DNA of 64,000 nucleotides from Betaproteobacteria bacterium (GTDB taxonomy: Bacteria > Bdellovibrionota_B > Oligoflexia > Silvanigrellales > Silvanigrellaceae). Below are positions 34,469 through 42,895 of the stretch, piece after piece; positions within the stretch are counted from its first letter, which is position 1; every line of letters begins with the position of its first letter. Where the stretch lies: the NCBI GenBank assembly GCA_016868315.1, contig VGHE01000001.1, positions 434,001 to 498,000 of the forward strand, read 5' to 3'. The position numbers and the translations under genes were made by a program. The notes beneath the pieces are model-generated. The model had not been told where the DNA came from and made no database searches. It saw only the letters and a program-made list of their open reading frames with translations.

Positions 34469-34783
34469 TCAAGTGAGCCCGAGTTCCTTTTGCAAATCGC
34501 CCGAACGGTACATTTCAGTGACAATGTCGCAGCCACCAACAAATTCACCATTGATGTAGATTTGTGGCGAGGTCGGCCAATTGTTCATGGCCGAAAGCGT
34601 TTTCCACAGATCAGGATCGGAATCCATGTCCTCTGTTTTGAATGGCACATTCAATTCATTGAACACGCGCACGACGCGTGCTGAGAAGCCGCAGCGCGGT
34701 TGGTTCGGCGTGCCGCGCATGTACACCACAACCTTGTTGTTCTTCACGTCCGTTTCAATTTTATCTTTCCAATTTGCGTTCAT
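34469..34783 (-). CDS. grxD: Monothiol glutaredoxin, Grx4 family
   Basis: 104 residues with the monothiol active site CGFS (in QPRCGFSARV), WPTSPQIYINGEFVGGCDI for glutathione binding and the family's usual length. Grx4 proteins hold a [2Fe-2S] cluster with glutathione and pass it on, often together with BolA. The bolA gene is 19 bases upstream on the same strand, a classic pairing, and a strong terminator follows. It acts in the cytoplasm in iron-sulfur delivery or iron sensing. Confidence 0.93.
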   Translation of the reverse strand: MNANWKDKIETDVKNNKVVVYMRGTPNQPRCGFSARVVRVFNELNVPFKTEDMDSDPDLWKTLSAMNNWPTSPQIYINGEFVGGCDIVTEMYRSGDLQKELGLT

Positions 34784-34802
34784 ATTTTTCTCCTGAAGAC
34801 CT

Positions 34803-35072
34803 TCAAGTGAACATCATTTGCTTTGGTTTTTCCACCGCCCATTCGTCGGGTGTGTGGGTTTTCATGGTGAGTGCATGAACTTCGCCTGTCGCGATTTCGG
34901 CTTGAAACAGATCGAGAACAAGGCGGTGCCGCGCAAGCAGTTTCTTGCCCGCAAACACCGGCGAAACCACAAGCACAGCATAGTGATCGTTGCCACCACT
35001 GAACTCATTCACCACGATTTCTGCGTCAGGAATTCCCTCAAGTATTCTCGCTTTAACCTGCTCTTTATTCAC
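34803..35072 (-). CDS. bolA: BolA-family protein
   Basis: 89 residues: KARILEGIPDAEIVVNEFSGGNDHYAVLVVSP is partly the conserved BolA core, with the C-terminal His in VHALTMKTHTPDEW. BolA proteins bind Grx4 through a shared [2Fe-2S] cluster. The start is GTG 35072 with AGGGGG five bases upstream; the longer open frame further up lacks protein-like features. It is the first gene of the pair with grxD. Confidence 0.9.
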   Translation of the reverse strand: MNKEQVKARILEGIPDAEIVVNEFSGGNDHYAVLVVSPVFAGKKLLARHRLVLDLFQAEIATGEVHALTMKTHTPDEWAVEKPKQMMFT

Positions 35073-35193
35073 AAGACCCCCTATCGACCCACCCAAGATC
35101 CGTAACAACCGTAGTCGAGGAAGGCAAGTGAATGCAGTCTCTTGAGTTTTGAGCTTGGTATTCCGAACCAGCTTAAAGGGGGGGAGAGGAAGA

Positions 35194-36141
35194 ATGAGAT
35201 TTTCCACTCGCATCTTGCCCTTGGCACTGGCTTTTTTCGGGACGTCGTCCTGTAAGAATGCCACGTTGTCGGCGCAGGCTCTCCAGCAAGGGCAAGTGAG
35301 TCGCCCCGAAGCTCATGAAATTCTTAATATCTTTGAAATGAGGGAGGATATTCGCTTTTGGGCGCCGCGGTGCGGGGTCAGCGCCTCAAAGCAGAACTGT
35401 GACATTGGTGATGCTACTCTTTTCAACGGGTTGCTCTGCCTATCCGGGGAGGAGCTAAGCTGTGAGGCAGTGCGGCGCTCACAAGGGAGCGATGGGCGCA
35501 TGTGGAGAGCCGAATTTCGGGTGGCATCGGATGCAGTGAATAGCTTTTCGCGTGACATGGCCATGGGTGTTCTTGCGTATCTCGTGGCAACCCGCGACGT
35601 CGAGCTCGCACGGCGTTGGATGTCATGGATTGAAGCCAACGGTCAGCGCTTGTGCCGAGAGAGCAGCGACAATCGCTGTGAGTTCACACCAGGGTTTTGG
35701 CTTTTGTTCCGAGAGGTGTGGGAGTATCTGGGCTTGCCCCTAAATCAACCGATGCGCACCGCAGTGGTGAGCGACACGCTCATGGCTCTCTTGCAATCAC
35801 AATTCTCTCCGCCTGGTTTCGAATTGCATCTCGCCGGTGTGAATTATCTCGTTCGACGCGGCATGAAGCAAACGGGAGCCACATTGGATTCGCTTGCACT
35901 GGCGCTTGTTTCAAGGCAGCCCGATAATCCCTTTTTTGCGTATCTTCATGAGGGAGCGACGGGGCGAGTGATTCGGCAAACGCTCCAATGGTGCCCACGC
36001 ACAGCGCCGGCCATGCGGGTAGAATGGAGTTTCGAGCGCAATCAGCAAGACAACCCCTGGGAGCGCTCAATGGGCTGGGAATGCATCATGCTGACGAACT
36101 TTTTGATTCGAGATCTTAAAGCAGATATCTTAAATCGATAA
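35194..36141 (+). CDS. Lipoprotein of unknown function
   Basis: A 315-residue lipoprotein (lipobox GTSSC about residue 20, mature start CKNATLSAQ). The mature part is mostly helical with several Cys (PRCGVS, QNCD, LCLSGEELSC, QRLCRESSDNRC), so disulfides are likely. The row of motifs (MAMGVLAYLVATRDVELARRWMSWIEANG) recalls helical-barrel proteins of the six-hairpin type, but no catalytic signature is visible. GGGGGGGAGAGGAAG precedes ATG 35194. Its end overlaps the convergent DUF2141 gene by 26 bases. Confidence 0.7.
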   Translation: MRFSTRILPLALAFFGTSSCKNATLSAQALQQGQVSRPEAHEILNIFEMREDIRFWAPRCGVSASKQNCDIGDATLFNGLLCLSGEELSCEAVRRSQGSDGRMWRAEFRVASDAVNSFSRDMAMGVLAYLVATRDVELARRWMSWIEANGQRLCRESSDNRCEFTPGFWLLFREVWEYLGLPLNQPMRTAVVSDTLMALLQSQFSPPGFELHLAGVNYLVRRGMKQTGATLDSLALALVSRQPDNPFFAYLHEGATGRVIRQTLQWCPRTAPAMRVEWSFERNQQDNPWERSMGWECIMLTNFLIRDLKADILNR

Positions 36142-36607
36142 CAACATTTTGCTCTTCTTCGCCGAGAGAAAATGCGCACTCCTGAAATGCAGGAGCACCA
36201 ATCCGAAGACCTGGGTTGTTTGAGAAACCAAAACCCTCAGCAGGAATTCCGAAGATCCCGAAGTTTAATTTTTTATCGAAGTTTTCATCGTGGAACAGCG
36301 CAACGGCGTAGGTGCCCCAGGGAAGATCGTTGAATGCAAAGCTCGAAGTTTTCAGCTCTGCAGCCTTGATACAGAGGGTTGAGGTTGCTGTGCGCGCTTC
36401 AGCCGGGAAGCCTTGAGGGGTCGAGAAGAGACTCACGCAAACCTGACCCTGAATGTTGCGCGTTCGATCGACGCGCACCTGAATGCTGCCGCGTTGCTCC
36501 ATTGAGAGAGAGCTTGCTGAAGGAAGCGTCTCGTCTGAATGTGCACGAACCGACCACAACGCAAAAGCGAGCGCAGCCAGACATGTGGTGCGTATTCGGA
36601 ATGACAT
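36116..36607 (-). CDS. DUF2141 exported protein
   Basis: A 163-residue protein with a signal peptide ending in RAHSD. The DUF2141 signature is clear: VSLFSTPQGFP, WGTYAVALFHDENFDKKLN and GIPAEGFGFSNN...APAFQECAF. Members are small beta-sandwich proteins of the periplasm or cell surface with unknown function. It follows the E1 dehydrogenase gene by 21 bases on the same strand. Its end overlaps the convergent lipoprotein gene. Confidence 0.85.
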   Translation of the reverse strand: MSFRIRTTCLAALAFALWSVRAHSDETLPSASSLSMEQRGSIQVRVDRTRNIQGQVCVSLFSTPQGFPAEARTATSTLCIKAAELKTSSFAFNDLPWGTYAVALFHDENFDKKLNFGIFGIPAEGFGFSNNPGLRIGAPAFQECAFSLGEEEQNVVIDLRYLL

Positions 36608-36628
36608 GGAGATTCCCTCTAGTTCAAA

Positions 36629-39058
36629 TTAGCTCGGGAATTTTTCCCCGAAACGTTCGCGCATCATGGAAAGGACTTGTTCAACAACATCTTCAGTGCT
36701 TGGTTTGCAGTAGTAGTCGCCGTCCGACGCATATGGAGATCGGCTCTCCAGAGCACACAATGTTCTTGGAGGAGCATCGAGATGTTCATATCCTCTCTGC
36801 ACTTCCAACACCTGCTGCAACATATAGGCCGATGCACCACCTGGCACGTCTTCATCCAGAAATAGCACCATATTTGTTTTTTGTAATGATTTCAATATTA
36901 AACCCTGAGTGTCGAAGGGCAAAAGAGTTTGAACGTCGATAATCTCGGTTGAAACTCCGAGTTGAGCGAGCTCCGTTGCAGCCTCTTGTGCGACACGCAC
37001 GCATGCGCCATAGGTCACGATGGTGATGTCGTTGCCGGGTTGAACAACCTCAGGAACTCCGAGCGGTACACGGAACTCAGTTAGGTTGTCGGGTATTTTC
37101 TCTTTCAACCGATAGCCGTTGAGTACTTCAATAACGAGTGCCGGATTGTCACCCGCAAAAAGGGTGTTGTAGAGGCCTGCAGCCTGTGTCATGTTGCGCG
37201 GGACACAAACATACATACCCCGCAGCGCATGCAAGATCATGCCGATTGGAGAGCCTGTGTGCCAGATACCTTCGAGGCGATGACCTTTGGTGCGGATAAT
37301 GACCGGAGCCTTCTGGCCACCAGCGGTGCGGAAGTGGAGCGTTGCAAGGTCGTCGGACATGATTTGCAACGCGTAAAGTAGGTAATCGAGATATTGTATA
37401 TCCACGAGTGGACGCAAGCCACGCAGTGCGCAGCCGATACCTTGACCTAAAATTGTTGCTTCCCGGATTCCTGTGTCGGTGACCCGAAGATCGCCATATT
37501 TCGCGTTCAATCCTTCGAAAACCAGGTTCACATCACCCAGCTTGCCGACGTCTTCGCCAAGAGCAAAGAAGCGTGGGTTGGTTTTGAAGAAATGATCGAA
37601 GAGTTTGAGCAGAACCACTCGACCATCAACCACCTCTGAACTTTCAGAATAGGTCGGTGCAACAGAGGCCGACTTCATCGGTGTTTCAGAGGACTCGCTA
37701 TAGAGGTGTGAGCCATAGCGGCGCCTGTTGGTCTCGAAATATTTTTCGGAGAAAGCGCGCAGTTCTTGCGCCGCAGGGTGCGTTTCACCGCGCAGAGCCA
37801 ACAGAGCCTTGCGTATATTCGCATGAATCAGTTTACGGTTCAGTGTTACAGCATTGCGCAGATCGTCGGCGCAGGTTGCGACTTGTGCCGAGGCCTTAAG
37901 TGACGCAGAAGCGGCCGCATCCAGCAGATTCTGTGCTTGTTGTTTTTCTTCGCGCATCGGCGCGAGGTACATTTCCCAAGCCTCTTTGCGCGCCTGTTCA
38001 ACGAACGCACGATCTTCGTTTTCCATTGAATCGAGTTCGGGGTCGGTTACAAGGCGCTGTTCAATCATCCAGCGGCGCATGCGCTTCAAGCAGTCATGAT
38101 CTTCTTCCCAGGCAAGACGCTCTTTGGTTTTGTAGCGTTCGTGACTACCGCTGGTGGAGTGACCTTGCGGCTGGGTCAGTTCAACAATGTGAAACAAGGC
38201 TGGCGTATGCTCGCGGCGCGTTTTTTCGACACCGAGGTGATACGCCTCTACGAGTTTCGGATAATCCCAGCCAGCGACCACGTGCAGATCGAAGCCCTTG
38301 GCGGAGCCGCGCGATTGGAAGCCTGCGAGTGCTTCGGAAATGGAGCTTTTGATAGTTTGGTGGTCACGCGGAACCGAGATGCCATAGCCGTCATCCCAGA
38401 CGGACATGACCAGAGGAACCTGGAGTACCCCTGTGGCATTGAGAGTTTCCCAGAAAATACCTTCGCTTGTGCTCGCGTCCCCGATTGTACCGAAGGCCAC
38501 CTCGTTTCCTTGGCGCGAGAATCCGCCCCCAGCCGATGAAAGAGCTGGTTCGTTGCGGTAAAGCTTTGAGGCATAGGCCAAACCGAGCAGGCGGGACATT
38601 TGTCCGGCGGTCGGTGAAATGTCGGACGACGACTGTTTCTTTTCCACAACAGGCAGCCAGTTGCCTTGGGCATCTAGCATCCGGGTGGCGAAGTGGCAGT
38701 TCATCTGCCGGCCGGCCGATGCGGGTTCGTTTTCAACCACGGTGTCGGCGTACAGCTGAGAGAAGAATTCGCGGACTGAAAGCAGGCCTGCCGCCATCAT
38801 GAAAGTTTGGTCGCGGTAGTAACCGCTGCGGATGTCACCTTCGCGAAATACTTTGGCCATGGCCAGTTGCGGAACCTCTTTGCCGTCGCCAAAGATTCCA
38901 AACTTTGCCTTGCCCGTGAGCACTTCCTTGCGCCCCGCCAGACTTGCCAATCGGCTTCGGTAGCCAACACGGTAATCGGCAATGATCTCTTCTCTGGACA
39001 GTTGGAGTTTTCCTTTTGCTAGAGAAATTCCGTTGGGTTTGGCAGCAACTTTTTCCAT
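36629..39058 (-). CDS. Fused alpha/beta E1 component of a 2-oxoacid dehydrogenase
   Basis: An 809-residue protein joining the alpha subunit (about residues 1-450) and beta subunit (about 480-809) of branched-chain-type E1. The alpha part has the thiamine diphosphate motif GDASTSEGIFWETLN and YGISVPRDHQTIK; the beta part has FALGEDVGKLGDV, RVTDTGIREATILGQGIG and DVQTLLPFD. It would decarboxylate a branched 2-oxoacid and pass the acyl group to a lipoylated E2. E2 and E3 are not in the window. ATG 39058 follows GGAGCGGAGC. A terminator stands just upstream. Confidence 0.88.
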   Translation of the reverse strand: MEKVAAKPNGISLAKGKLQLSREEIIADYRVGYRSRLASLAGRKEVLTGKAKFGIFGDGKEVPQLAMAKVFREGDIRSGYYRDQTFMMAAGLLSVREFFSQLYADTVVENEPASAGRQMNCHFATRMLDAQGNWLPVVEKKQSSSDISPTAGQMSRLLGLAYASKLYRNEPALSSAGGGFSRQGNEVAFGTIGDASTSEGIFWETLNATGVLQVPLVMSVWDDGYGISVPRDHQTIKSSISEALAGFQSRGSAKGFDLHVVAGWDYPKLVEAYHLGVEKTRREHTPALFHIVELTQPQGHSTSGSHERYKTKERLAWEEDHDCLKRMRRWMIEQRLVTDPELDSMENEDRAFVEQARKEAWEMYLAPMREEKQQAQNLLDAAASASLKASAQVATCADDLRNAVTLNRKLIHANIRKALLALRGETHPAAQELRAFSEKYFETNRRRYGSHLYSESSETPMKSASVAPTYSESSEVVDGRVVLLKLFDHFFKTNPRFFALGEDVGKLGDVNLVFEGLNAKYGDLRVTDTGIREATILGQGIGCALRGLRPLVDIQYLDYLLYALQIMSDDLATLHFRTAGGQKAPVIIRTKGHRLEGIWHTGSPIGMILHALRGMYVCVPRNMTQAAGLYNTLFAGDNPALVIEVLNGYRLKEKIPDNLTEFRVPLGVPEVVQPGNDITIVTYGACVRVAQEAATELAQLGVSTEIIDVQTLLPFDTQGLILKSLQKTNMVLFLDEDVPGGASAYMLQQVLEVQRGYEHLDAPPRTLCALESRSPYASDGDYYCKPSTEDVVEQVLSMMRERFGEKFPS

Positions 39059-39074
39059 GCTCCGCTCCAAATAA

Positions 39075-39104
39075 AAATCCGGGGGTCTGTTTTTCACCCC
39101 CGGA
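39075..39104 (-). terminator. Rho-independent terminator at the end of the heme block
   Basis: On the minus strand a 9-bp perfect stem (ACCCCCGGA 39096-39104 with TCCGGGGGT 39078-39086) is followed by an ATTTTTATTT run. It lies 32 bases after the stop of the gene at 39136-39678 and just before the E1 start, so E1 probably has its own promoter or relies on read-through. Confidence 0.8.
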
Positions 39105-39135
39105 CCATATCAGAGTGGAGTGTGAATTCAACAAC

Positions 39136-39678
39136 TCAAGGCGCGATGGCTGTTGACTCTTGAGCCAAATTCGAGCCGTGGCGCACGGGTTGCGCACGAT
39201 TTCGGGCAAACGCCTGGGCTCCGAAGGTCATAAAACGTCCCAAGTACTCCTGCACCAGGAGCAATGGGTTTACCCGCTGCTTGTCGTGCGAGGTGACCCA
39301 ACTCACCGAGCCTTCAGGGTTGATGAAAGCATCCACATCGAAGGCATCGACACTCTGCTCTTGGTAGGCCTGAATCTGAACGATGCGCACACGCAGGCGG
39401 AAACCGTCATTCTGTACAACCAATTTTTCCTTGCCACGCAAAAGCATGATGCCGGAGCGCGGAATACCAAGCTTGAAGATACGCACAGCGAGCTCTGGTC
39501 TCTCTTGAATCACGAGATCGTTGAAATAGGTCACGTGGGCATGCAGGGTGGAGGTCAATTCCTCCAAAAACAGATTGAACGACTGCGTGAGGATTTCAGT
39601 GGGCTGATTTCCAGGAGCCGTTTTGCCACATGCTAAACGTGCCATGTTTTGGATCCAGAGAAGCTCTGAATGTTTCAT
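39136..39678 (-). CDS. Protein of unknown function
   Basis: A 180-residue protein without signal peptide or membrane segment. There are a helical N-terminal half (QSFNLFLEELTSTLHAHVTYFNDLV) and a beta-rich middle (MLLRGKEKLVVQNDGFRLRVRIVQI), followed by VNPLLLVQEYLGRFMTFG. ATG 39678 has AGG nine bases upstream. It comes 45 bases after the outer-membrane protein gene on the same strand and before a terminator, so it ends the block that begins with ccsA. I do not recognise it. Confidence 0.65.
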   Translation of the reverse strand: MKHSELLWIQNMARLACGKTAPGNQPTEILTQSFNLFLEELTSTLHAHVTYFNDLVIQERPELAVRIFKLGIPRSGIMLLRGKEKLVVQNDGFRLRVRIVQIQAYQEQSVDAFDVDAFINPEGSVSWVTSHDKQRVNPLLLVQEYLGRFMTFGAQAFARNRAQPVRHGSNLAQESTAIAP

Positions 39679-39723
39679 GATTTTCTGCCTCGTGAGTTTG
39701 CTGAAGCATACCATGAAAAACGA

Positions 39724-40932
39724 TCAGAGGAGAAATTCCGCACCCAAAAAATATCGAAAGGTAGACTCGCGCGCGGAGTCGATGAGTGCGCTGTAGCGTG
39801 TTGATGAGAGCACACTTGGAGTGAAGGCAGAACTCTCACTCGTGTACAGGAGCGATGCAGACAGATTCATATTGGTCTGAACTCGCCAGGCAAGCGTGTT
39901 TTTCCATTCAATGGTGCTTGTCGAGTACTCCGCCGAGATCTCCCCAGGTGTCCACTCGTTCGACTTTCGTCCGAGAGCTGCAATCTTCGCTGCAAGAGAA
40001 GGGGAAATATACGACTGGCCATGACCACTCACATTCCGGAAATGAGAAATGAGCATCAAGCCTGGGGAAAATATAATGCGTGGGGTGAGATTGAATTCGA
40101 GAAACGAACCTTCGTTCTCAAGCGCCTGCACCACCAGCGAAGATCCCAAAGCGAGGGAGTTCCAGCTGCGTATGAGGGGGAAACCAGACGGGTTCTGGAA
40201 GCGAAAATTTCTGCTTCCAAGCCATTCGATGTCGAGCGACCAAGCACGGATGTCTGCTGCAGGTAGAGCCTCGGCCGAGAGAATCCGTTGCCAAGAGAAA
40301 AGAGGTTGCACAACAAACCGCGCTACCTTCAGCTGGACAGCAGGTGCGAGATGCAGTCGTGAAAAGTTTTCGCGGAATGAGTTTGCACCCAAAGTGTATG
40401 ATGCGCGAAAATGGGTGGAGAAGCTGCTGAAAGGAATCCAGTGCAGTCCGGAACTGATTCCCGCATTCCAGCCTGAGCTGCGGCCGCCCCGCGCGTAGGT
40501 GGGAAAGATGGGATCGCCCGGAGGTGCGTAAAACGTGCCCGTCGAGTTGCCCGCAACAACTGCGGCGGTGGCGTCGATGTTTGCCTGCCAGTTTAATTCG
40601 TCGCTGAATCCCTCGTAGCCTAAAATAGTGTTTCCAGAGAACACACCTTCGCCGCCCTGAAGCTTCAAGGTCTTTATGGTTTTTGCGGCATCGGCGGGTG
40701 AAAGTTTGTCGGCTGCAGTGTCGTAGTCGGTCTGGCTTTTTGAGTTGAGCGGTACTTTTGAGCCCGAGAGCCATCCACCCTCCGCACCCATGTATGTGGA
40801 AGAGCGGAGTTGCCAGTCCATGGCATTGGCGTGCGTGGGAACTTTTGCAATCCAAGCGAGAGCCAGCACACTGGCGATGTTTGCGCCATATCCGCTCTTT
40901 TTCATGCGATTCCAAAAATTGATGTTCACCAT
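39724..40932 (-). CDS. Outer-membrane beta-barrel-like protein
   Basis: A 402-residue protein with a signal peptide (ALAWIAKVPTHANA) and, after about 80 residues, long stretches of alternating amphipathic strands rich in Ser, Tyr and Trp, ending in FRYFLGAEFLL. This fits an outer-membrane barrel, but no family is recognised. GAGG nine bases before ATG 40932 supports the start; farther upstream lies the hemD-like gene. It is the sixth gene of the ccsA-to-terminator block. Confidence 0.7.
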   Translation of the reverse strand: MVNINFWNRMKKSGYGANIASVLALAWIAKVPTHANAMDWQLRSSTYMGAEGGWLSGSKVPLNSKSQTDYDTAADKLSPADAAKTIKTLKLQGGEGVFSGNTILGYEGFSDELNWQANIDATAAVVAGNSTGTFYAPPGDPIFPTYARGGRSSGWNAGISSGLHWIPFSSFSTHFRASYTLGANSFRENFSRLHLAPAVQLKVARFVVQPLFSWQRILSAEALPAADIRAWSLDIEWLGSRNFRFQNPSGFPLIRSWNSLALGSSLVVQALENEGSFLEFNLTPRIIFSPGLMLISHFRNVSGHGQSYISPSLAAKIAALGRKSNEWTPGEISAEYSTSTIEWKNTLAWRVQTNMNLSASLLYTSESSAFTPSVLSSTRYSALIDSARESTFRYFLGAEFLL

Positions 40933-40951
40933 GGAGTGTAACCTCTGTGTC

Positions 40952-41803
40952 TCATGAGTCTGATTCGCTGGCAGAAACCAGTTTTTCAAACTCATTGAAG
41001 GGCTGCAGACGCGGTTGCAGAAAAAGCTCTTGAGCGCGCTGCAGTGCACTTTTCTCCCAAGCACAAAAACGGATTCTCGATGGTAGATCAACACTTGATG
41101 TGACGCCCACATGCCTCATGAGAAGCGCAACAGTGGCATCCAGAATCTCTGCTGACTTCACCCCAAAGCACACAGGAAAATCACCTCGGAGTGCATCAGC
41201 AATTTCCTGTGGGAGCGACGCATCATGAAGGGTCAAAGTATAGATTGCGTGCACCTGGAACTTCCACTGCGACCAATTTCGAGCTGCACGAAACTCGTTC
41301 AGTATTCGTGCCGACGTGGAGTTGGTTTTGGTCCACAAATTCAGCGTCATGCTGGGAATGAGCTTGATGCGCTCGAGCTGCTCGAGCGTCCACTGCAGCC
41401 CATTTAAGCGAGCCGATTTCTCGGTGAGGTCAGGAAATGACCATTCGATGGTGGCAGAGAGATTTTGCAAGGTCTGGACTGCGGAGTCGGTTACAGCTCC
41501 CACTCCCACGGCCATGGCGGAGTATTTGACAGCATCGGTGTCATGCGCTTTGACGCGGTTTCGCCAAAGCAGGTTGAAGAAGTGAAGGGCTGTGGTGCTT
41601 GTAAAGACGTGCAGCTCGCCTTTGTTCTGGAGGGCGGCGGACATGGCATCCGCGTTAAGGTGAGAATTAGCCTTTGCGCGCAGCACTGACCATTCATGAT
41701 GAGGGGGTGGGTGGGAGTCTTCAAGTGCCACGCCACAGCGGATAGCTAGCATTTGTGCTCTCTCCTGGAGAATCATCCTGCGCACAAACTCTGGGTCATT
41801 CAC
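40952..41803 (-). CDS. hemD: Probable uroporphyrinogen-III synthase (divergent)
   Basis: A 283-residue protein whose identity rests mainly on position: it follows hemC with an 8-base overlap in a hemA-hemC order. Weak family features agree: VFTSTTALHFFNLL (usual FTS.nav), AVGVGAVTDSAV, VCFGVKSAEILDA (second FTS-like site) and CAWEKSALQRAQEL near the end. HemD closes hydroxymethylbilane with ring D inversion to uroporphyrinogen III. HemD is known to be poorly conserved, so divergence is not surprising. Moderately sure. Confidence 0.65.
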   Translation of the reverse strand: MNDPEFVRRMILQERAQMLAIRCGVALEDSHPPPHHEWSVLRAKANSHLNADAMSAALQNKGELHVFTSTTALHFFNLLWRNRVKAHDTDAVKYSAMAVGVGAVTDSAVQTLQNLSATIEWSFPDLTEKSARLNGLQWTLEQLERIKLIPSMTLNLWTKTNSTSARILNEFRAARNWSQWKFQVHAIYTLTLHDASLPQEIADALRGDFPVCFGVKSAEILDATVALLMRHVGVTSSVDLPSRIRFCAWEKSALQRAQELFLQPRLQPFNEFEKLVSASESDS

Positions 41804-42893
41804 TCGAATCAGGGGTGCGCAACGTCATGAGCTTATCATATCCTGAATTCAAAAGTTGAGTGTGCAGACTTCTGGCCAAAGAGCTGCGCCGTAGATCGTC
41901 AAAGAGCTGAGCGTGATTAGAGGTGCGGGCTTTGGTTTGCCAATCTTCAAATGCCTTGAGTTCGAGTGTCATTTGCAAGGAGCTGCGGAGCCCCCGAGCC
42001 TCGGCCCAGGAGGTGAGGTTGCGATCCTCAAGATGAACCGCAAGAGCTGTGTGGCAGTTTCCACCTGTGAGCCATAAAACTGTGCGTTCAAATGCTGCTG
42101 AAAGCGATGAGTGTGGGTGATTCAAGACACTCAGTGCTTGTTTCAATTGAGCATCGTTGTCGCGGCATTCAATTGCCACAATGCCTTGCGCTGGAGCCGG
42201 TGTGGAAAGTTGAGCGGGTAAGGTCAGCATGGACTCAGTGTGGTAGAGGTTGAGCCTGTCGATTCCTGCACGCGCGAGCATGATGAACGAAAACTCATTC
42301 GCCTCTGCGCGCCCGAGGCGTGTGTCGACATTGCCTCGCAGCACTCTCAGGTCAAGCTCCGCTCCCGCGAAGGCATCGCGCAAAAAACCTTGGCGGCGAG
42401 CGCTGGTCGTGCCCACAGGTTTTAAACCAGTCCAATCAAGTGATTTGAGTGCTTGGAAAACTTCTAGTGTTGTTTTTTGCAGAGGATTTGCACCAAGAAT
42501 ATCCTTCAGAATCCTGAGTAAATCTGGCGAAAAAATCATTACGTCTGCAGGATTTGCACGTGGCAAAACAGCAGCAACATGCAGACCCTGCGTGGTTTCC
42601 ACAGGGAGGTCTTTCATGCTGTGCACGGCCAGATCTGCTCTGCCTGCAAGAATTTCTTCTTGCACTTCCTTAACAAACAGGCCTTTGCCCGTTTTTAAGT
42701 GAGCAGGCAAATTCGGATCGTCAAGCGAGACTTCTGCAAGAGCACCGCGCTGCATTTTGTCGCCCGAGGTCACCACCAGGTTCAACTCGACCTGGATTCC
42801 CTGTCCTTCAAGCAAACTCTTTACGGTGTTTGCCTGCCACAGGGCGAGCGCACTTTTTCGAGTTGCAATGCGGACAATCCGTGCAGAGGTCAT
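41796..42893 (-). CDS. hemC: Porphobilinogen deaminase (hydroxymethylbilane synthase)
   Basis: A 365-residue enzyme that joins four porphobilinogens. Motifs: IATRKSALALWQA, GLFVKEVQEEILAGRADLAVHSMKDLP, VGTTSARRQGFLR, LRGNVDTRL and the dipyrromethane-cofactor Cys in GGNCHTALAVH. It is a little longer than the usual 310 residues because of inserts between the motifs (for example KDILGANPLQKTTLE). It starts two bases after hemA ends and overlaps the hemD-like gene. Confidence 0.94.
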   Translation of the reverse strand: MTSARIVRIATRKSALALWQANTVKSLLEGQGIQVELNLVVTSGDKMQRGALAEVSLDDPNLPAHLKTGKGLFVKEVQEEILAGRADLAVHSMKDLPVETTQGLHVAAVLPRANPADVMIFSPDLLRILKDILGANPLQKTTLEVFQALKSLDWTGLKPVGTTSARRQGFLRDAFAGAELDLRVLRGNVDTRLGRAEANEFSFIMLARAGIDRLNLYHTESMLTLPAQLSTPAPAQGIVAIECRDNDAQLKQALSVLNHPHSSLSAAFERTVLWLTGGNCHTALAVHLEDRNLTSWAEARGLRSSLQMTLELKAFEDWQTKARTSNHAQLFDDLRRSSLARSLHTQLLNSGYDKLMTLRTPDSSE

Positions 42894-42895
42894 TT

